Source: Campylobacterota bacterium (lineage in GTDB: Bacteria; Campylobacterota; Campylobacteria; Campylobacterales; Nitratiruptoraceae). Taken from it: 64,000 nucleotides of DNA. The stretch spans positions 62,001-126,000 of the forward strand of contig JAADDW010000015.1 in the NCBI GenBank assembly GCA_013153715.1. The letters are read 5' to 3'. The position numbers and the translations under genes were made by a program. Shown piece after piece: positions 63,324 through 64,000 of this stretch. Every line of letters starts with the position of its first letter. The stretch's first letter is position 1. The notes below the pieces were generated by a model that made no database searches, was not told where the DNA came from, and saw only the letters and a program-made list of their open reading frames with translations.

Positions 63324-64000
63324 TAGGTCGCCCTTATGCCGATATAAAAGCTCCTGTCGGGGGTCGCATATCCGGCCACCTCCTGATAGAAGCGGTCAAA
63401 GAGGTTCTCAATCTTGAAGAAGCCGCTGATATGGTCGGCGAAGCGGTGGTCCACCATAAGGTTGGTCACATTGTAGCTCCCGATTTTGCTTCCATCTATA
63501 TCCCGCCGCTCTCCGATGTAGGAGCCGTTGAGGTTGAGGGTATCCTCCTCTGTAGGATACCAGGTCAGAGAGTAGCTGACCTTCTCCTTTGCCCGTCGGG
63601 GGAGCCGTCTCCCATTACTATCCTCTGGGTCGAGATAGGTATATCCCAGCTGGAGGGAGAGCTGATCCCAGAGTGTCTTCTGGAGTTGGAGCTCCCATCC
63701 TTTGAAGTGGCTGGTCCCAGAGGCGTTGTAATAGTAGTCGTTGGGGGTTGTGTAGTTGCCGTCTGGGTCGTTCCACTGGATCAGATCCTCTACCCTGTTG
63801 TGGAAGTAGGTCACCTTGAAGAACTCTCCCTCCAGGGAGAGGGTGTAGCCCATGCTCTTTTCGGGTTGGAGATTTTCGGTGGCGTTGTAGTTCAGTTGGA
63901 AAATAGAAGGGGCTTTGTAGCCCGTTCCCAAGTTGGCGGCGATGGCAAGGTTGTAGGGAAGTCTGTATTTGGCCCCCACTTTGAAGGTGAAGCGGTCATC
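63320..64000 (-). CDS. TonB-dependent outer-membrane receptor, BtuB-like, truncated by window end
   Basis: The C-terminal 226 residues of a TonB-dependent receptor; the frame is open to base 64000, so the plug domain and most of the barrel lie outside. Barrel strands alternate and end in the aromatic residue Tyr (FYIGIRATY). GTGYKAPSIFQLNY, NLQPEKSMGYTLSLE, and IENLFDRFYQEVAGYATPDRSFYIG match BtuB-type receptors, so cobalamin or a similar ligand is plausible. It starts a run with the membrane protein and galU. Confidence 0.88.
   Translation of the reverse strand, partial: DDRFTFKVGAKYRLPYNLAIAANLGTGYKAPSIFQLNYNATENLQPEKSMGYTLSLEGEFFKVTYFHNRVEDLIQWNDPDGNYTTPNDYYYNASGTSHFKGWELQLQKTLWDQLSLQLGYTYLDPEDSNGRRLPRRAKEKVSYSLTWYPTEEDTLNLNGSYIGERRDIDGSKIGSYNVTNLMVDHRFADHISGFFKIENLFDRFYQEVAGYATPDRSFYIGIRATY

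Overview
The window reads as chromosomal DNA of a Campylobacterota (Epsilonproteobacteria) with an unusually GC-rich genome. Gene order supports this. It carries rpsB-tsf-ABC ATPase, an acidic protein followed by gmk-tatA-argS, ilvE next to an SPFH protein, gapA-pgk-tpiA-fabI with divergent nadD, HP0268-miaB-DUF374, rimO-tilS, and nth near PEB4-fba, all arrangements I know from Campylobacter and Helicobacter. The MOMP-like porin fits too. The absence of fliR from the rpsB-gmk block, the GC-rich sequence and the respiratory genes suggest a non-flagellated vent- or sediment-type relative such as the Nitratifractor/Sulfurovum group; that placement is inference.

Layout. 1-8 kb: 3' end of purF, a YhcC-like radical SAM protein, YfdX and an unknown membrane protein, then a tightly coupled minus-strand operon ilvE-SPFH-DNA methyltransferase-hisIE-RNase T2. 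8-18 kb: aldehyde dehydrogenase, a REC-REC-GGDEF protein, DUF523, Bcp and KamA, then the rpsB-tsf block with a leader predicted to fold into a three-way junction, and gmk. 18-25.5 kb: tatA, argS, rsfS, nadD and the lower-glycolysis operon plus fabI. 25.6-36.9 kb: porin, a lone DppB-like permease, nusA, the HP0268-miaB-DUF374-PilN-PilO run behind a long structured leader, then tilS, rimO and a diguanylate cyclase. 37-45.7 kb: a molybdopterin respiratory oxidoreductase (TAT catalytic subunit of 1103 residues, NrfD-like anchor, four-cluster ferredoxin) with a TorD chaperone, a further Fe-S protein, two unknown small proteins and a convergent cytochrome c. 45.9-55 kb: hisD-PiT-SplB-eIF2B-like operon, PLP enzyme, fba, PEB4, yebC, nth. 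55-64 kb: a CpxP-like/response regulator/histidine kinase operon, a DUF1924/diheme cytochrome/cytochrome b561 cluster, pepD, galU and a BtuB-like receptor truncated by the window end.

The most unusual content is non-coding. Four or five structured elements fill almost all the long gene-free gaps (8.0-8.4, 18.1-18.45, 21.2-21.65 and 57.34-57.66 kb). Two of them (21.2 and 57.3 kb) share short sequence blocks separated by helices whose sequence changes while pairing is kept. Two others, back to back between gmk and tatA, end in a GAAGCGGGAAGC / GAAACAGGAAGC-plus-hairpin signature that I recognise from right ends of IS200/IS605-type elements, the part of TnpB transposons that encodes the omega RNA. 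No tnpA or tnpB gene is present. They may be relics, or solo guide-RNA-like elements; three of them end within 40 bases upstream of a co-oriented start codon (ilvE, nadD, cpxP-like). Separately, 205 bases of structured leader precede HP0268-miaB.

Translational coupling by ATGA/GTGA/TAATG overlaps is pervasive, and several convergent gene pairs overlap at their 3' ends. No tRNA, rRNA, CRISPR array or intact mobile element was found.
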